64,000 nucleotides of DNA from Gracilibacillus boraciitolerans JCM 21714. Its GTDB lineage: Bacteria > Bacillota > Bacilli > Bacillales > Amphibacillaceae. The notes beneath the pieces are model-generated. The model was not told the DNA's origin. It did not search any database and saw only the letters and a program-made list of their open reading frames with translations. Below, piece by piece: positions 1 to 9,402 of this stretch; the stretch's first letter is position 1, and every line of letters starts with the position of its first letter. The DNA is taken from NCBI RefSeq assembly GCF_000521485.1, contig NZ_BAVS01000013.1, positions 1-64,000 of the forward strand, in the 5' to 3' direction. Position numbers and translations under genes: made by a program.

Positions 1-168
1 ATGATCATCAATGGCGACATCCGCTAAACCAATCTCTTTAAGTTCAGCTGCCAAAGCATTTACCAGCTCCCATTGACCTTGTGTGGAAGGACAATCAGGA
101 TTATTTTCATCTGATTGTGTATTAATTGTTACATAGTTAGTTAGTCTATCGATTAGTTTCTGTTTCAT
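1..168 (-). CDS. pepT: Tripeptide aminopeptidase (peptidase T), N-terminal part
   Basis: Zinc aminopeptidase that releases the N-terminal residue of tripeptides in the cytoplasm. Only the first 56 residues lie in the window. They match the M20B family N-terminus: MKQKLIDRLTNYV, then TQSDE, CPSTQGQWEL and LKEIGLADV. The ATG overlaps the stop of the upstream MerR-type regulator gene by four bases (ATGA), so the two are probably co-transcribed and translationally coupled. The purine-rich end of that gene (AAAAAGGA) serves as the ribosome binding site. The family assignment is firm; the catalytic residues lie outside the window. Confidence 0.85.
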   Translation of the reverse strand, partial: MKQKLIDRLTNYVTINTQSDENNPDCPSTQGQWELVNALAAELKEIGLADVAIDDH

Positions 169-1073
169 TCCTTTTTCGACTCCTCTAATTTTTCTGTGAT
201 ATGGTTAAACCATGTGGCCCATTCCTTAAGTCCACCTATCATTTTATACTGCTCAATCGATGAGGGTAACGACTTTATTGCATTACCGCCAATAACAAAG
301 TGAGGAGAATGAGGGCATTGCCTCTGTATATCATGTATCACATTCTCAAGATGAACAGCGTGTTTGGTCATTGTAATAGATAAACAGACTAATTTTGCTT
401 CATTTTCATTTATGATTTGAATCAGACTGTCATTCGGGGTATTTTCTCCAACGAACAACACGTTTAATCCGCGACGTTTAAGAAATAACGAAAATAATAA
501 TAATCCTATATTGTGTAATTCCTCAGGCGGACATAATGCCACGACTTTAGACGCGGTCTGACTCTCAAGCTTTATTTTATGAAAATACTCATTTATGATA
601 CGTAACAAATAGTGACTGATAAAGTGTTCCTGAGCAACGTGCAGTGTACCTTGTTTCCAATAATTTCCAACATTATGAAGGATCGGAACAAAAATATAAT
701 GAAATATTAATTCATAGTCAAAGTTTCGCAACAGTTGATCAATATGTGTGGTAGCACGGTCTGTATTATATTCTTTTAAGGCATTAAAAATTATTGTTAC
801 ATCTTCATGGAACTGCTCGTGATCCAGAGCATCGATATCAGGAAAAAGATTTTGCTTCTTTTCTTTTAAAAGTCGCATGGCTTCTTTGACTGAGATTTTT
901 TTTGCTTCTCTTTCTTTAATGACCCATAATAAATCTTCAATATTTTCTTCTGTATAAATTCTGGTACCACCCTCTGTCCGCTCTGGTTTAATCACCTCAT
1001 AGCGATTTTCCCATGCGCGTAATGTAATTGGGCCTATGCCAGTCAGTTCAGCTACCTTTTTAATACCGTACAT
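165..1073 (-). CDS. MerR-family regulator with B12-binding domain (CarH/LitR-like)
   Basis: A 302-residue transcription regulator. Residues 1-70 form a MerR winged helix (IKKVAELTGIGPITLRAWE). Residues 90-165 resemble the cobalamin cap domain and residues 175-290 a Rossmann B12-binding domain. The W-x9-EH motif (W in YWKQG, EH in AQEHF) and the His in PPEELHNIG are those used by adenosylcobalamin light sensors of the CarH/LitR type. In that family B12-bound protein represses in the dark and light releases it. It is divergent from an isoprenoid isomerase gene, which fits control of isoprenoid or carotenoid genes. Light sensing here is inference. It could instead be a light-independent relative. 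Confidence 0.8.
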   Translation of the reverse strand: MYGIKKVAELTGIGPITLRAWENRYEVIKPERTEGGTRIYTEENIEDLLWVIKEREAKKISVKEAMRLLKEKKQNLFPDIDALDHEQFHEDVTIIFNALKEYNTDRATTHIDQLLRNFDYELIFHYIFVPILHNVGNYWKQGTLHVAQEHFISHYLLRIINEYFHKIKLESQTASKVVALCPPEELHNIGLLLFSLFLKRRGLNVLFVGENTPNDSLIQIINENEAKLVCLSITMTKHAVHLENVIHDIQRQCPHSPHFVIGGNAIKSLPSSIEQYKMIGGLKEWATWFNHITEKLEESKKE

Positions 1074-1228
1074 GCACGTATCCTCCTTGATTGCCTTCCT
1101 AGTTTATCACACACAAACATTTCAATAAAAAGATATTATTTGTAAATCAAAACAAAAACATATGCAATAGTTATACAAACAATTTATAATAAAAGCATCG
1201 ATAAATCACTATAAAGAGGTGTACAAAG
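1074..1228. promoter_or_regulatory. Divergent promoter region between the B12-type regulator and idi
   Basis: This A/T-rich region separates the MerR-type regulator from the isomerase gene. A good TATAAT lies at 1185-1190 on the plus strand, but the -35 region is poor (ATGCAA near 1162-1167), as expected of a controlled promoter. Several TACA-containing words (TATACAAAC, TGTACAAAG, TTTGTAAATC) occur and could be MerR-type half-sites. I cannot define the operator from sequence alone. Confidence 0.4.
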
Positions 1229-2256
1229 ATGACAGACTCGATTCATCAACGTAAAAGTGAACATATAGAACTTAGTCTGACAGAAGGAGCATTGGGTGAG
1301 AATATTACCAATGGGTTTGATAGCTATCATTTTAGACATAATGCACTTCCGGAAATAGATTTTAATGATATTGATCTCACTGCTACCTTTTTTGGACAGA
1401 CTTTATCGGCTCCTTTTTTAATAAGCTCGATGACAGGTGGAGCGGAGATGGCAGAAACGATTAATCGCAATTTAGCGATTGCCGCAGAGCAACAAGGTTG
1501 GATTTTTGCCTTGGGATCTACCGAGTGATGCTGGAAAGCGAAAAGTACCGAAAATCATTTCAAGTGAGACCCTATGCACCACACATACCTATTATTGCTA
1601 ACCTGGGTGCTGTACAACTTAATTATGGTGTAACGTTAGATCAGGTGAAGCAGATAATGGAATGGACAGATGCCAATGCGCTTGTTTTACATTTGAATAC
1701 GATTCAAGAAGTTATTCAATCTGGGGGAGACACGAATTTTAGTGATTTATTGTCGAAAATCGAACGCTTAATTCGTGAATTGTCGATTCCGGTTGGAGTG
1801 AAAGAAGTGGGCTTTGGTATTGATGGACAGACGGCTAAATCATTGACAGATATTGGCTCTTCTTTTATTGATGTGGCAGGTGCTGGTGGGACGTCATGGA
1901 GCCAGGTGGAAAAACTGCGTTCGAAGGAAAAGATAAAAAAACAAGCGGCAGAGGCAATGGCTACCTGGGGCAATCCCACGGCAGTTTGTTTAACGGAGCT
2001 ATCCACAACAATTCCAAACCAGACAGTGATTGCAAGTGGTGGCATTCGTAATGGTTTACATGCAGCTAAGGCGCTAGCGCTTGGTGCTGATTATGCAGGT
2101 TTTGCGCGTTCTATTCTAAAAGAAGCCATTCAGTCAGAGGAAAATGTGATAGAATGGATGCAGGTTCGTGAGTTAGAATTGCGAATGGTGATGTTCGGTA
2201 TTGGAGCCCAAAATCTTCATGCCTTGCGAACAACAGATAGACTGATTGAAAGCTAG
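1229..2256 (+). CDS. fni: Type 2 isopentenyl-diphosphate delta-isomerase (frameshifted in this sequence)
   Basis: FMN- and NADPH-dependent enzyme that interconverts IPP and DMAPP. The reading runs from ATG 1229 to about 1520, then continues in another frame from GSTRVMLESEK. One C appears lost in the Thr-Arg codons (ACC GAG read where ACN CGA is expected) near 1520-1523. Family landmarks are SSMTGG, ANLGAVQ, DTNFSDLL, KEVGFGI, DVAGAGGTSW and ASGGIRNG, giving the normal length of about 343 residues. It is followed with an 11-base gap by a flavoprotein reductase gene, probably in one operon. The single-base loss is probably a sequencing error, though a real null cannot be excluded. Confidence 0.88.
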
Positions 2257-2267
2257 AGGTGTTTGAA

Positions 2268-3265
2268 TTGGCGGAACAGGAAATATTTGATCTAACGATT
2301 ATAGGTGGCGGAACAACAGGTTTATTTGCTGCTTATTATGGCACCATGCGTAAAATGAAAGTAAAAGTTATCGAATCCCAAGCTCAATTTGGCGGAAAAG
2401 TAATGCAGTTTTTCCCAGAGAAATTAATCTATGATATTGGTGGATTCCCTGCTGTTTTTGGTGAGACTTTAGTGAAACAAATGATTGAACAAGCAAACCG
2501 TCATCAACCAGTGATGATAAATAATGAATGGATCGAATCGATCGAACAATCGGGAGATCTTTTTATTTTAATCGCAGCTAATGGGGCGAAGCACTTTACG
2601 AAAACAATCTTGCTTGCAACAGGATCAGGCACCTTTCATACGAAGAGAACAAACGAATGGCAGTCATTGCCGTTTCCAGAATTCAGGAAACAAGTAGCTA
2701 CTAATCTTATGGACCGAGACAAATATGAGGATAAAAATGTAATTATTGTTTCCGATAATAAAACAGGTGTTGGATGGGCGTTATATTTGAAAGATAAAGC
2801 AACTTCCGTCATAGTTATTAACTCTTCTAATCAGTTTCACCATGTGAAAGAAGCGGATTTAGAGCAATTACTAGAAAGTAATGTCCAGGTTTATTTCAAC
2901 AGCGAATTAACTGATCTCGATGTAGACGATCAACAATTAAAGGCTGTTAACATTACGACAGAGAATAAAATAAATCTTCGATTGAAAGCAGAAGAGATGC
3001 TTACCTTTCACGGTTTGGAACTTCAGGCCACTCCATTAAATCAGTGGGGGGGGATAGAGACTTCGATTGGCAGGATTGTGTAGAAGGTAACATGGCAACA
3101 AATGTGCCAGGTATATTTGCTGCCGGTGATATCGTTCAATATGAAGGGAAAACCAACCTAATTGCATCTGGTTATACCGAAGCGATTACAGCAGTCAACA
3201 AAGCTCATAAATTTATTGATCCTAAAGTAACAGAACAATTATATAGTACAGTCCTTTACCGTTAA
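2268..3265 (+). CDS. Ferredoxin-NADP reductase type 2-like flavoprotein (frameshifted)
   Basis: Thioredoxin reductase-fold flavoprotein related to YumC. The FAD motif TIIGGGTTGLFAAYYG is near the N-terminus, followed by FPEKLIYDIGGFP and, near the C-terminus, NVPGIFAAGDI. I chose TTG 2268, six bases after GAGGTG, over the GTG at 2259. The NAD(P)-binding stretch reads VSDNKTGVGWA rather than GxGxxA, so nucleotide specificity is unclear. An 8-G tract at 3046-3053 shifts the frame; after it the reading resumes at DFDWQDCVEGNMATN. With the isomerase gene upstream, it may supply reduced flavin or electrons to isoprenoid enzymes, which is inference. Confidence 0.75.
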
Positions 3266-3274
3266 TTTTTAGGA

Positions 3275-3808
3275 TCAATCGGTCACATCTTCTGGTCGTT
3301 TGCCCCCCCACTTTAATTCGGTAATACTTAAACCGAAATCCATTTGTAAATGGGGATAATCGCTAAAGCGAGTAAAGTCTCCACCCCCCCAGGAAAATCC
3401 AAGTAATTTGGCAATTTCGACAACTTCCATCCAATCACTTTGTCCATTTTGATTCCCATCGTATTCTAAATCCCATATCACATTATTTTGACTAGGCTGT
3501 AAGGCAAAGTCAATTGCAAGGCCATAATTATGATAGGATTCTCCTCCTTTGGCATAGGTTACAATGTTTCCGTCTGTTTCACGCCCTTTTTTGTAGATAG
3601 CGTTTTGTTCATCGACAGATCGAAAGCCATCTGTAATAATAATGGATATTCCTTGTTGATTAGCCTGATGAATTAATAGTTCACGAGCATCTTCGACAAG
3701 TGGATGCAGGGATGTTGGATTTGGTCAATTACTGTATTTTTGATATTGAAAAAATAGATAGCTAACTAAGACTAGTAACAAAATTATTATAATTGCGCGT
3801 AATTTCAT
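3275..3808 (-). pseudogene. M15-family peptidoglycan peptidase (CwlK/VanY-like) with in-frame TGA
   Basis: Reading from ATG 3808 gives a membrane anchor (residues 1-20, LRAIIIILLLVLVSYLFF), then an in-frame TGA near 3723-3725, then a full M15 domain in the same frame: SLHPLVEDA, TDGFRSVDEQNAIY, GESYHNYGLAIDF, GFSWGG and YPHLQMDFG. The family cleaves L-Ala-D-Glu or D-Ala-D-Ala bonds in cell wall peptides. The HxxxxxxD metal site and the HLQM motif are intact. Two 7-C tracts each add a glycine. The TGA may be a base-call error or a true nonsense change. The gene ends ten bases from the convergent flavoprotein gene. Confidence 0.75.
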
Positions 3809-3911
3809 GCTTTTCCCCCCCTTTATTTTGTAATGCGAATCATTCCGTATTTGCTAAATATATGATACTATATCATTATTGAGAAGTAACATGAGGCATT
3901 TCTCGATCACA

Positions 3912-3926
3912 AATTTTTAGAAAATT
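3912..3926. promoter_or_regulatory. CodY-binding-site-like box upstream of ilvD
   Basis: The 15-mer AATTTTTAGAAAATT differs from the CodY consensus AATTTTCWGAAAATT at one position. It lies about 60 bases before the ilvD start. CodY is known to repress branched-chain amino acid synthesis genes when isoleucine, leucine, valine and GTP are plentiful, so position and target agree. Confidence 0.65.
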
Positions 3927-3984
3927 ATAAATATAAGGAATTCTAGCTGTCATGCTGGAAAATATAGTTGGGAGGCAAAATGGA

Positions 3985-5683
3985 ATGGGGAAAGACTTAC
4001 GTATCAAAAGTAATGTGTTTGACGATGCAAAACGTGCTCCAAACCGTGCGATGTTGCGTGCAGTAGGGGGGGTAACAGATGAAGATTTCAAAAAACCGAT
4101 GATTGGAATCGCAAGCACATGGAGTGAAGTTACACCATGTAATATTCACTTAGATGATTTAGCGCTTCAAGCAAAACAAGGGGGGGCACGTGAAGCTGGC
4201 GGTGTGCCAATGATCTTTAATACGATTACTGTTTCTGATGGTATTTCAATGGGAACTGCAGGTATGCGCTATTCACTTCCAAGTCGTGATGTGATTGCGG
4301 ATTCTATTGAAACAGTAATAGGTGCAGAGAATTTAGATGCCTATGTTGCGATTGGTGGTTGTGATAAAAATATTCCAGGTTGTTTAATCTCGATTGCACG
4401 CTCAGATGTACCAGCAGTATTTGTATATGGTGGTACCATTGCGCCGGGTTACCGAAATGGTCAAAAACTAGATATCGTATCTGTTTTTGAAGGTGTTGGC
4501 AAACATAACAACGGAGATATTGACGATGAAGAATTAAGAGGTATTGAATGTAATGCATGTCCAGGTGCTGGTTCATGTGGTGGTATGTACACTGCAAATA
4601 CAATGGCAACAGCTGTTGAAGCACTTGGTATGAGTTTACCCGGGAGTTCTTCTAATCCAGCTGAATCACCTGAAAAATGGGAAGATTGCAAGAAAGCAGG
4701 CGAAGCAGTTTATCATTTATTAGAAGAAGATATCTATCCAAAAGATATATTAACAAAAAAAGCATTTGAAAATGCAATTACAGTTATTATGGCATTAGGT
4801 GGTTCTACCAATGCGGTATTGCACTTATTAGCAATTGCTAATGCAGCTGAAGTGGATTTAACAGTGGATGACTTTAATCGTATCCAGGCAAAAGTGCCAC
4901 ACTTAGCAGACTTAAAACCAAGTGGTAAATATGTAATGGAAGACCTGCATAAAATTGGTGGGGGTTCCAGCCGTTATGCGTCTCTTATTAGATAATGGAT
5001 TCTTACATAGTGATTGTCTGACCGTAACTGGTAAAACACTTGCTGAAAATTATGCAGATGCACCGGTTCTTTCTGATGATCAAGATATCATTCATCCATT
5101 AAGTAACCCATACCGTGCAGACGGTCCATTGATCATATTGAAAGGTAACCTTTCTCCAACAGGTGCGGTTGCGAAGGTATCAGGAGTGAAAGTAAAACGT
5201 CACACTGGACCAGTTCGAGTTTTCAATAACGAGGATGAAGCAACCAATGCCGTAATGAATAATGAAATCAATGAAGGTGATGTGCTTGTTATTCGTTATG
5301 TAGGACCTAAGGGTGGACCGGGAATGCCAGAAATGCTTTCCATTTCAGCTATCCTGGTTGGTAAAGGTCTTGGTCAATCTGTTGCATTATTAACGGATGG
5401 TCGTTTCTCAGGTGGAACCCATGGTCTTGTAGTAGGTCATATTTCACCAGAAGCACAATCCGGAGGTCCGATTGCTTTTCTAGAAGAAGGCGATATGGTT
5501 ACAATTGATTCGGAGCAAAAAGAACTTTCCATGGATGTTTCTGAGGAAGAATTAGCAAAACGTCGTGCCAAATGGCAGGCTCCAGAACTTTATAAACGAG
5601 GTATTTTAGGGAAATACGCACATAATGTATCATGTGCTTCACAAGGCGCTGTAACAGATTATATTAATCGCAATGATCAATAA
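3985..5683 (+). CDS. ilvD: Dihydroxy-acid dehydratase (frameshifted)
   Basis: Iron-sulfur dehydratase of valine, leucine and isoleucine synthesis, converting 2,3-dihydroxy acids to 2-oxo acids. Start ATG 3985 follows GGGAGG and gives the usual MGKDLRI beginning; the earlier ATG 3952 lacks a good ribosome binding site. Cluster cysteines are in [10 protein letters not shown] and [21 protein letters not shown] and [10 protein letters not shown] are also present. A 5-G run at 4960-4964, where IGGVPAV needs four, breaks the frame. Two 7-G tracts (near 4066 and 4180) each add one glycine. The gene stands alone here, without ilvB or leuA. A terminator follows. Confidence 0.92.
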
Positions 5684-5686
5684 AAT

Positions 5687-5725
5687 AAAAGAGATGTCCT
5701 TTCTAAAAGGGGGCATCTCTTTTTA
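5687..5725 (+). terminator. Rho-independent terminator after ilvD
   Basis: The stem AAAAGAGATGTCC pairs with GGGGCATCTCTTTTT around a short loop and ends in a T run directly after the ilvD stop. Confidence 0.8.
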
Positions 5726-5760
5726 TGTAAAATCACTGTTTGTTACCAAATCCTTTTCTT

Positions 5761-5892
5761 CACGAGAATTCAGCATTGCTTGACGGGAAATCCCTTCCAC
5801 TTCACGGGAAAAGTTACTCTCTTAACTGGAAAAATGGATAATTCCCGTGAAGCAATCAATAATTCCCGCCAACAGCACAACATTTCCCATGA
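5761..5892. repeat. Phased intergenic dyad array, 21-bp spacing (array A)
   Basis: Six copies of an octamer like CACGGGAA lie in the gap between convergent ilvD and an oxidase gene. Three are in one orientation (starts 5761, 5782, 5803) and three inverted as TTCCCGTG (starts 5842, 5863, 5883). Spacing is 21, 21, then across the centre, then 21 and 20 bases. The innermost pair, CTTCACGGGAA and TTCCCGTGAAG, is a perfect 11-base inverted repeat. The whole could fold as nested stems. Confidence 0.7.
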
Positions 5893-5941
5893 ATAAAGTA
5901 AGTATATCAGCTATGAACGAAAAAAATTCATCACGATTCTT

Positions 5942-7049
5942 TTAGTATTGAATAATACTTGAAACAGGGAAATCCTCAAGATTAACATCAAGCGGTTCTC
6001 CTAATATATGTTTTGCTAATTCCTTCCCGATAAAAGGACCAGTGGTTAGACCGGAGGAGCCTAGTCCATTTGCTGTATATATTCCTGGATGGTGCGGCAG
6101 TTCACCGAATACCGGCAAAAAGTTAGGTGCTACAGGACGAAAACCAACTTCTACCTTTAACAGCTTGCTTTGAGCAAGGGAAGGAGCAATGGTAAAGGTG
6201 TCCGTAAATATTTGATGAATTCCCCCAGGTGTTACATCTGTATTAAATCCCGCATCATCTTCATGGGTGGTGCCCACAGAGAGGACCCCCCCTTCTTCAA
6301 AAGGTACCATGTAATGAGAACCAGGTGGCATGATTACTGGCCATTCTCCAGTCTCATCATCGATTTTTAATGTGGCAATCTGTGCTTTTTGAGGTTTTAC
6401 CTGCCCTTGAATTCCTAACGGTTTTACCAGGTCTGTAAACCAGGCACCTGCTGTTAGTACGATCTTATCTGCCTGAATTTGCTCTCCATTCACAGAAATA
6501 ATATCGTCGATAAAACATGCTTCGCCGGTGAGAAAAGTTACTCCATTTTTTCCGCAAGCCGTTAATAAGGCTTGTCGGAGCTTTTCTCCGTGTACTCTCG
6601 CTCCACCGCTCACATATAAGGAAAAATAGCCATCTGCTACCAAGGGGAATTTCTCTTGTGTTTCCGTGGTGTTTAACCAATGAATGTCTCCAATTTCTGG
6701 CGCAGTTTTTTTTCTTTTTCTGACTATTTCTAATATGTTATTTAATCGTTTTTCATCATCTTTTACAATAAGGGTTCCTACTTGCTTATAACCTGTGTCT
6801 TTAATGCCAAGTTGCTCTAATTCCTGAATTAATTGGGGGGGGTAATACTTTGCGCTTTTTGACGCCAGGGAATACCATGCCTTATTTCGACGTTGAGAAA
6901 CCCACGCAGATGATTCCAGCAGCTGCACTTGTTGCTCTGCCGTCAAAATTGCCATCAATTAATAATACTTCATGGTTTGACTTAGATAGTTGATAGGCAA
7001 CAGAGACCCCCCCAACTATCCCTGCACCAACGATAATAATTTTACTCAT
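5942..7049 (-). CDS. FAD-dependent oxidoreductase, glycine/D-amino acid oxidase (DadA) family (frameshifted)
   Basis: About 368 residues when joined. The N-terminus MSKIIIVGAGIVG is the FAD-binding dinucleotide fold; TSAAAGIIC, GGARVHGEKL, LTAGAWF and ANGLGSSGLTTGP are DAO-family landmarks. Start ATG 7049 is preceded by GAGTGAG. About two bases are missing at the Cys-Pro-Trp codons (near 6905), which shifts the frame. Two C tracts (8 near 6835, 7 near 6286) and one near 7007 each add a residue. Substrate is unknown. The neighbouring amino acid-type ABC transporter and aminotransferase suggest amino acid use. Confidence 0.8.
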
Positions 7050-7173
7050 ATAGCTCACTCTTTTCACACATAATCTAATGGTAGTTTGCAATAGACGTCA
7101 GAGAATAGCAAGCAATCCCAATTATTTCAAAGTATTATTTTATGTAGAATCGATACCTAAATGAAGCAAGATG

Positions 7174-7182
7174 TGCTATAAT
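7174..7182 (+). promoter_or_regulatory. Extended -10 promoter of the ABC transporter operon
   Basis: TGCTATAAT, an extended -10 element with perfect TATAAT at 7177-7182, lies about 60 bases before the lipoprotein start. No good -35 is needed for this class. No T-box or riboswitch was seen in the leader. Confidence 0.55.
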
Positions 7183-7240
7183 TATTCATAAAAGTTTGAA
7201 AATTTTAAAAACATAGATAATGGGGGGGAATAGGGGGGGA

Positions 7241-8311
7241 ATGAAGAAAAATATATTTTTCTTATTTGTGATGGCCTTCTTCAGTATGCTTGTTTTAGCA
7301 GCATGTGGAACAAGTGAGGAAAGTGAAGGTACAAATGGTTCATCAAGTGACGCGGGTACAGAAGAAACAGCCGAAGAAACTGAAAGTGAACAAGAAGAAG
7401 CATCAACGGAAGATGAAGTATATCAGATTGGTGCGACTCAAATAGTGGAGCATCCATCTCTAGATGCAGCATTTGAGGGTTTTAAACAAGCTATAGCAGA
7501 TGCGGGTCTAGAAGCAGAGTATGATTTTCAATCCGCTCAAAATGATCCAAATAATGCAAGTACAATTGCTAATAACTTTGTAGCGGATGGAGTTGATTTA
7601 ATTTTTGCTAACTCTACTCCAAGTGCACAAAGTGCCTTAAATGCAACAAGTGATATTCCTATCCTTTTCACTTCTGTAACAGATGCAGTCGAAGCTGGAC
7701 TGGTGGAAGCAATGGATCAACCAGGAGACAATATTACTGGTGTGTTAGATATGCATCCTGATTCTATAGCAAATACAATTAAATTTATTGATACTTATTT
7801 TGAAGGATCGACAATCGGGCTGGTTTACAGTGCTGGTGAAGCAAACTCAGTCGCACAAATTGAAGCAGTAAATGCAGCGGTGGAAGGAACTAGCCTTTCA
7901 ACGGTTGAGGCAACAGTAGGAAATTCCTCTGAAGTACAATCTGCAACTAATTCGTTAGTGGGAGAAGCAGATGTATTTTATATCATTACAGATAATACAG
8001 TCGTTTCTGCACTTGAAGCTGTAATAGCTATAGCAGAAGAACAGGATATTCCAATGATTGTTGGTGAACCAGATTCAGTAGCACGTGGCGGTTTTGCTAC
8101 ATTTGGAATCGATTATCATACCATCGGTTACCGTACTGGTGAAATGGCTGTTGAAGTTTTAACAGGAGAAAAAACAACAGCAGATATTCCAGTAGAAGTG
8201 CCACCAAACATGCAGTTATTTATCAATAAGGAAGCTGCAGAGGCACAGGGTGTCGAATGGCATGAAGACTGGGATAAAGATGCAGAATTATTAGAACCAG
8301 CTCAAGAGTAA
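7241..8311 (+). CDS. ABC transporter substrate-binding lipoprotein (TrpX/PF04392 family)
   Basis: Lipoprotein that captures ligand outside the membrane for the permease and ATPase encoded next. A signal peptide ends in the lipobox LAAC with Cys22, followed by an acidic Ser/Glu/Thr linker (residues 25-58). The binding domain starts at YQIGATQIVEHPSLDAAF, with the family's FANSTPSAQ and TSVTDAVEAGLV. Start ATG 7241 follows AGGGGA; an upstream ATG at 7220 is only in the leader. The family includes tryptophan/tyrosine binders, but the ligand cannot be told here. Its neighbours give a complete importer. Confidence 0.85.
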   Translation: MKKNIFFLFVMAFFSMLVLAACGTSEESEGTNGSSSDAGTEETAEETESEQEEASTEDEVYQIGATQIVEHPSLDAAFEGFKQAIADAGLEAEYDFQSAQNDPNNASTIANNFVADGVDLIFANSTPSAQSALNATSDIPILFTSVTDAVEAGLVEAMDQPGDNITGVLDMHPDSIANTIKFIDTYFEGSTIGLVYSAGEANSVAQIEAVNAAVEGTSLSTVEATVGNSSEVQSATNSLVGEADVFYIITDNTVVSALEAVIAIAEEQDIPMIVGEPDSVARGGFATFGIDYHTIGYRTGEMAVEVLTGEKTTADIPVEVPPNMQLFINKEAAEAQGVEWHEDWDKDAELLEPAQE

Positions 8312-8326
8312 TAAATAGTTCAGGAA

Positions 8327-8370
8327 AGCCTCGACATTTATCATTATGGTGGGTGTCGGGGGGGTTTTCT
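8327..8370 (+). terminator. Partial terminator between binding protein and permease genes
   Basis: CCTCGACA can pair with TGTCGGGG, followed by TTTT. Such a stem after the binding-protein gene usually lowers expression of the permease and ATPase and stabilises the upstream mRNA. The 7-G tract here may be inflated. Confidence 0.5.
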
Positions 8371-8404
8371 CAGAATTGATGTGCAGAAGGAAAGGAAGTT
8401 TATC

Positions 8405-9400
8405 ATGGGTTTAGATAGTATTTTTATCTCTTTATTTGGAGCAGTGGAATCAGGCATCATTTATGCATTAATGGCGTTAGGCGTTTATCTTTCATTTCGT
8501 ATTTTAGATTTCCCTGATTTAACGGTGGATGGTAGCTTTGTTACTGGTGGAGCAGTTGCAGCTATCTCTATTGTGAATGGAGTACCACCAGTATTAGCAA
8601 CATTTTATGCTGTTTTAGCTGGTTTTGCCGCTGGTGTGATTACTGGAATTTTGAATACGAAAGGAAAGATTAATCCACTATTATCAGGTATTCTAATGAT
8701 GATTGCCCTTTATTCAATCAATCTTCGCATTATGGATAAGCCAAATATTGCATTACTTAATGAACCGACGATGTTTAATCAAATTGAAGGATTTTGGGCA
8801 ACATTGGGAATCAATAATTTTTTAAATGGGATAATAGCTACTTTAGGAATTGAACGGATGCCTGGAACATGGGCGGTCCTTATCATAATGATCGTTATTA
8901 CGTTAGTGGTAAAATTCATTACCGATTATTTTCTGAAAACAGAAGTTGGATTAGCCTTACGGGCTACTGGTGATAATGAGAAAATGATCCGTAGCTTCTC
9001 TGCAAATACGGCTATTTTGACGATAGTTGGTTTAGGCATATCTAATGCTCTCGTAGCATTATCAGGTGCATTAATTGCACAACACGGTGGATTTATCGAT
9101 GTCAACATGGGTATAGGGATGATTGTAATTGGTTTAGCATCTGTTATTATCGGAGAAGCATTATTCGGCACCAAAACGATTGCCCGGACAACACTGGCTG
9201 TCATTGGTGGCGCGATTGTGTATCGGATTGTTTTGACGTTTGCGTTGAAATTTAAATATTTAGAAACGGGTGATGCGAAATTAATTACAGCTGTAATTGT
9301 AATTCTTGCTCTCGTCACACCAAAAATTATCGCCACGCAAAAAGAGGCAAGCAGTAAACGAAAAAAACGAGCAATGCTTGCTAAAGCAGAGGGGGGTTAA
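8405..9400 (+). CDS. ABC transporter permease (TrpY-like, BPD_transp_2)
   Basis: About 331 residues with eight to ten hydrophobic segments. The opening YALMALGVYLSFRILDFPD and LTVDGSFVTGG are typical of the branched-chain/TrpY permease family. Start ATG 8405 follows AAGGAAAGGAAG; an in-frame GTG upstream is less likely. The gene ends three bases before the ATPase gene. It forms the membrane channel for the neighbouring lipoprotein and ATPase. Confidence 0.85.
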   Translation: MGLDSIFISLFGAVESGIIYALMALGVYLSFRILDFPDLTVDGSFVTGGAVAAISIVNGVPPVLATFYAVLAGFAAGVITGILNTKGKINPLLSGILMMIALYSINLRIMDKPNIALLNEPTMFNQIEGFWATLGINNFLNGIIATLGIERMPGTWAVLIIMIVITLVVKFITDYFLKTEVGLALRATGDNEKMIRSFSANTAILTIVGLGISNALVALSGALIAQHGGFIDVNMGIGMIVIGLASVIIGEALFGTKTIARTTLAVIGGAIVYRIVLTFALKFKYLETGDAKLITAVIVILALVTPKIIATQKEASSKRKKRAMLAKAEGG

Positions 9401-9402
9401 CA

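Noticed and set aside
1716-2045. Minus-strand open frame opposite the isomerase gene
   Set aside because: It is the shadow of a well-supported plus-strand gene, with no ribosome binding site and no recognisable family.
7220-7240. ATG at 7220 as start of the ABC binding protein
   Set aside because: It would place charged Gly/Asn residues before the signal peptide; ATG 7241 has the better-placed ribosome binding site and a normal lipoprotein signal.
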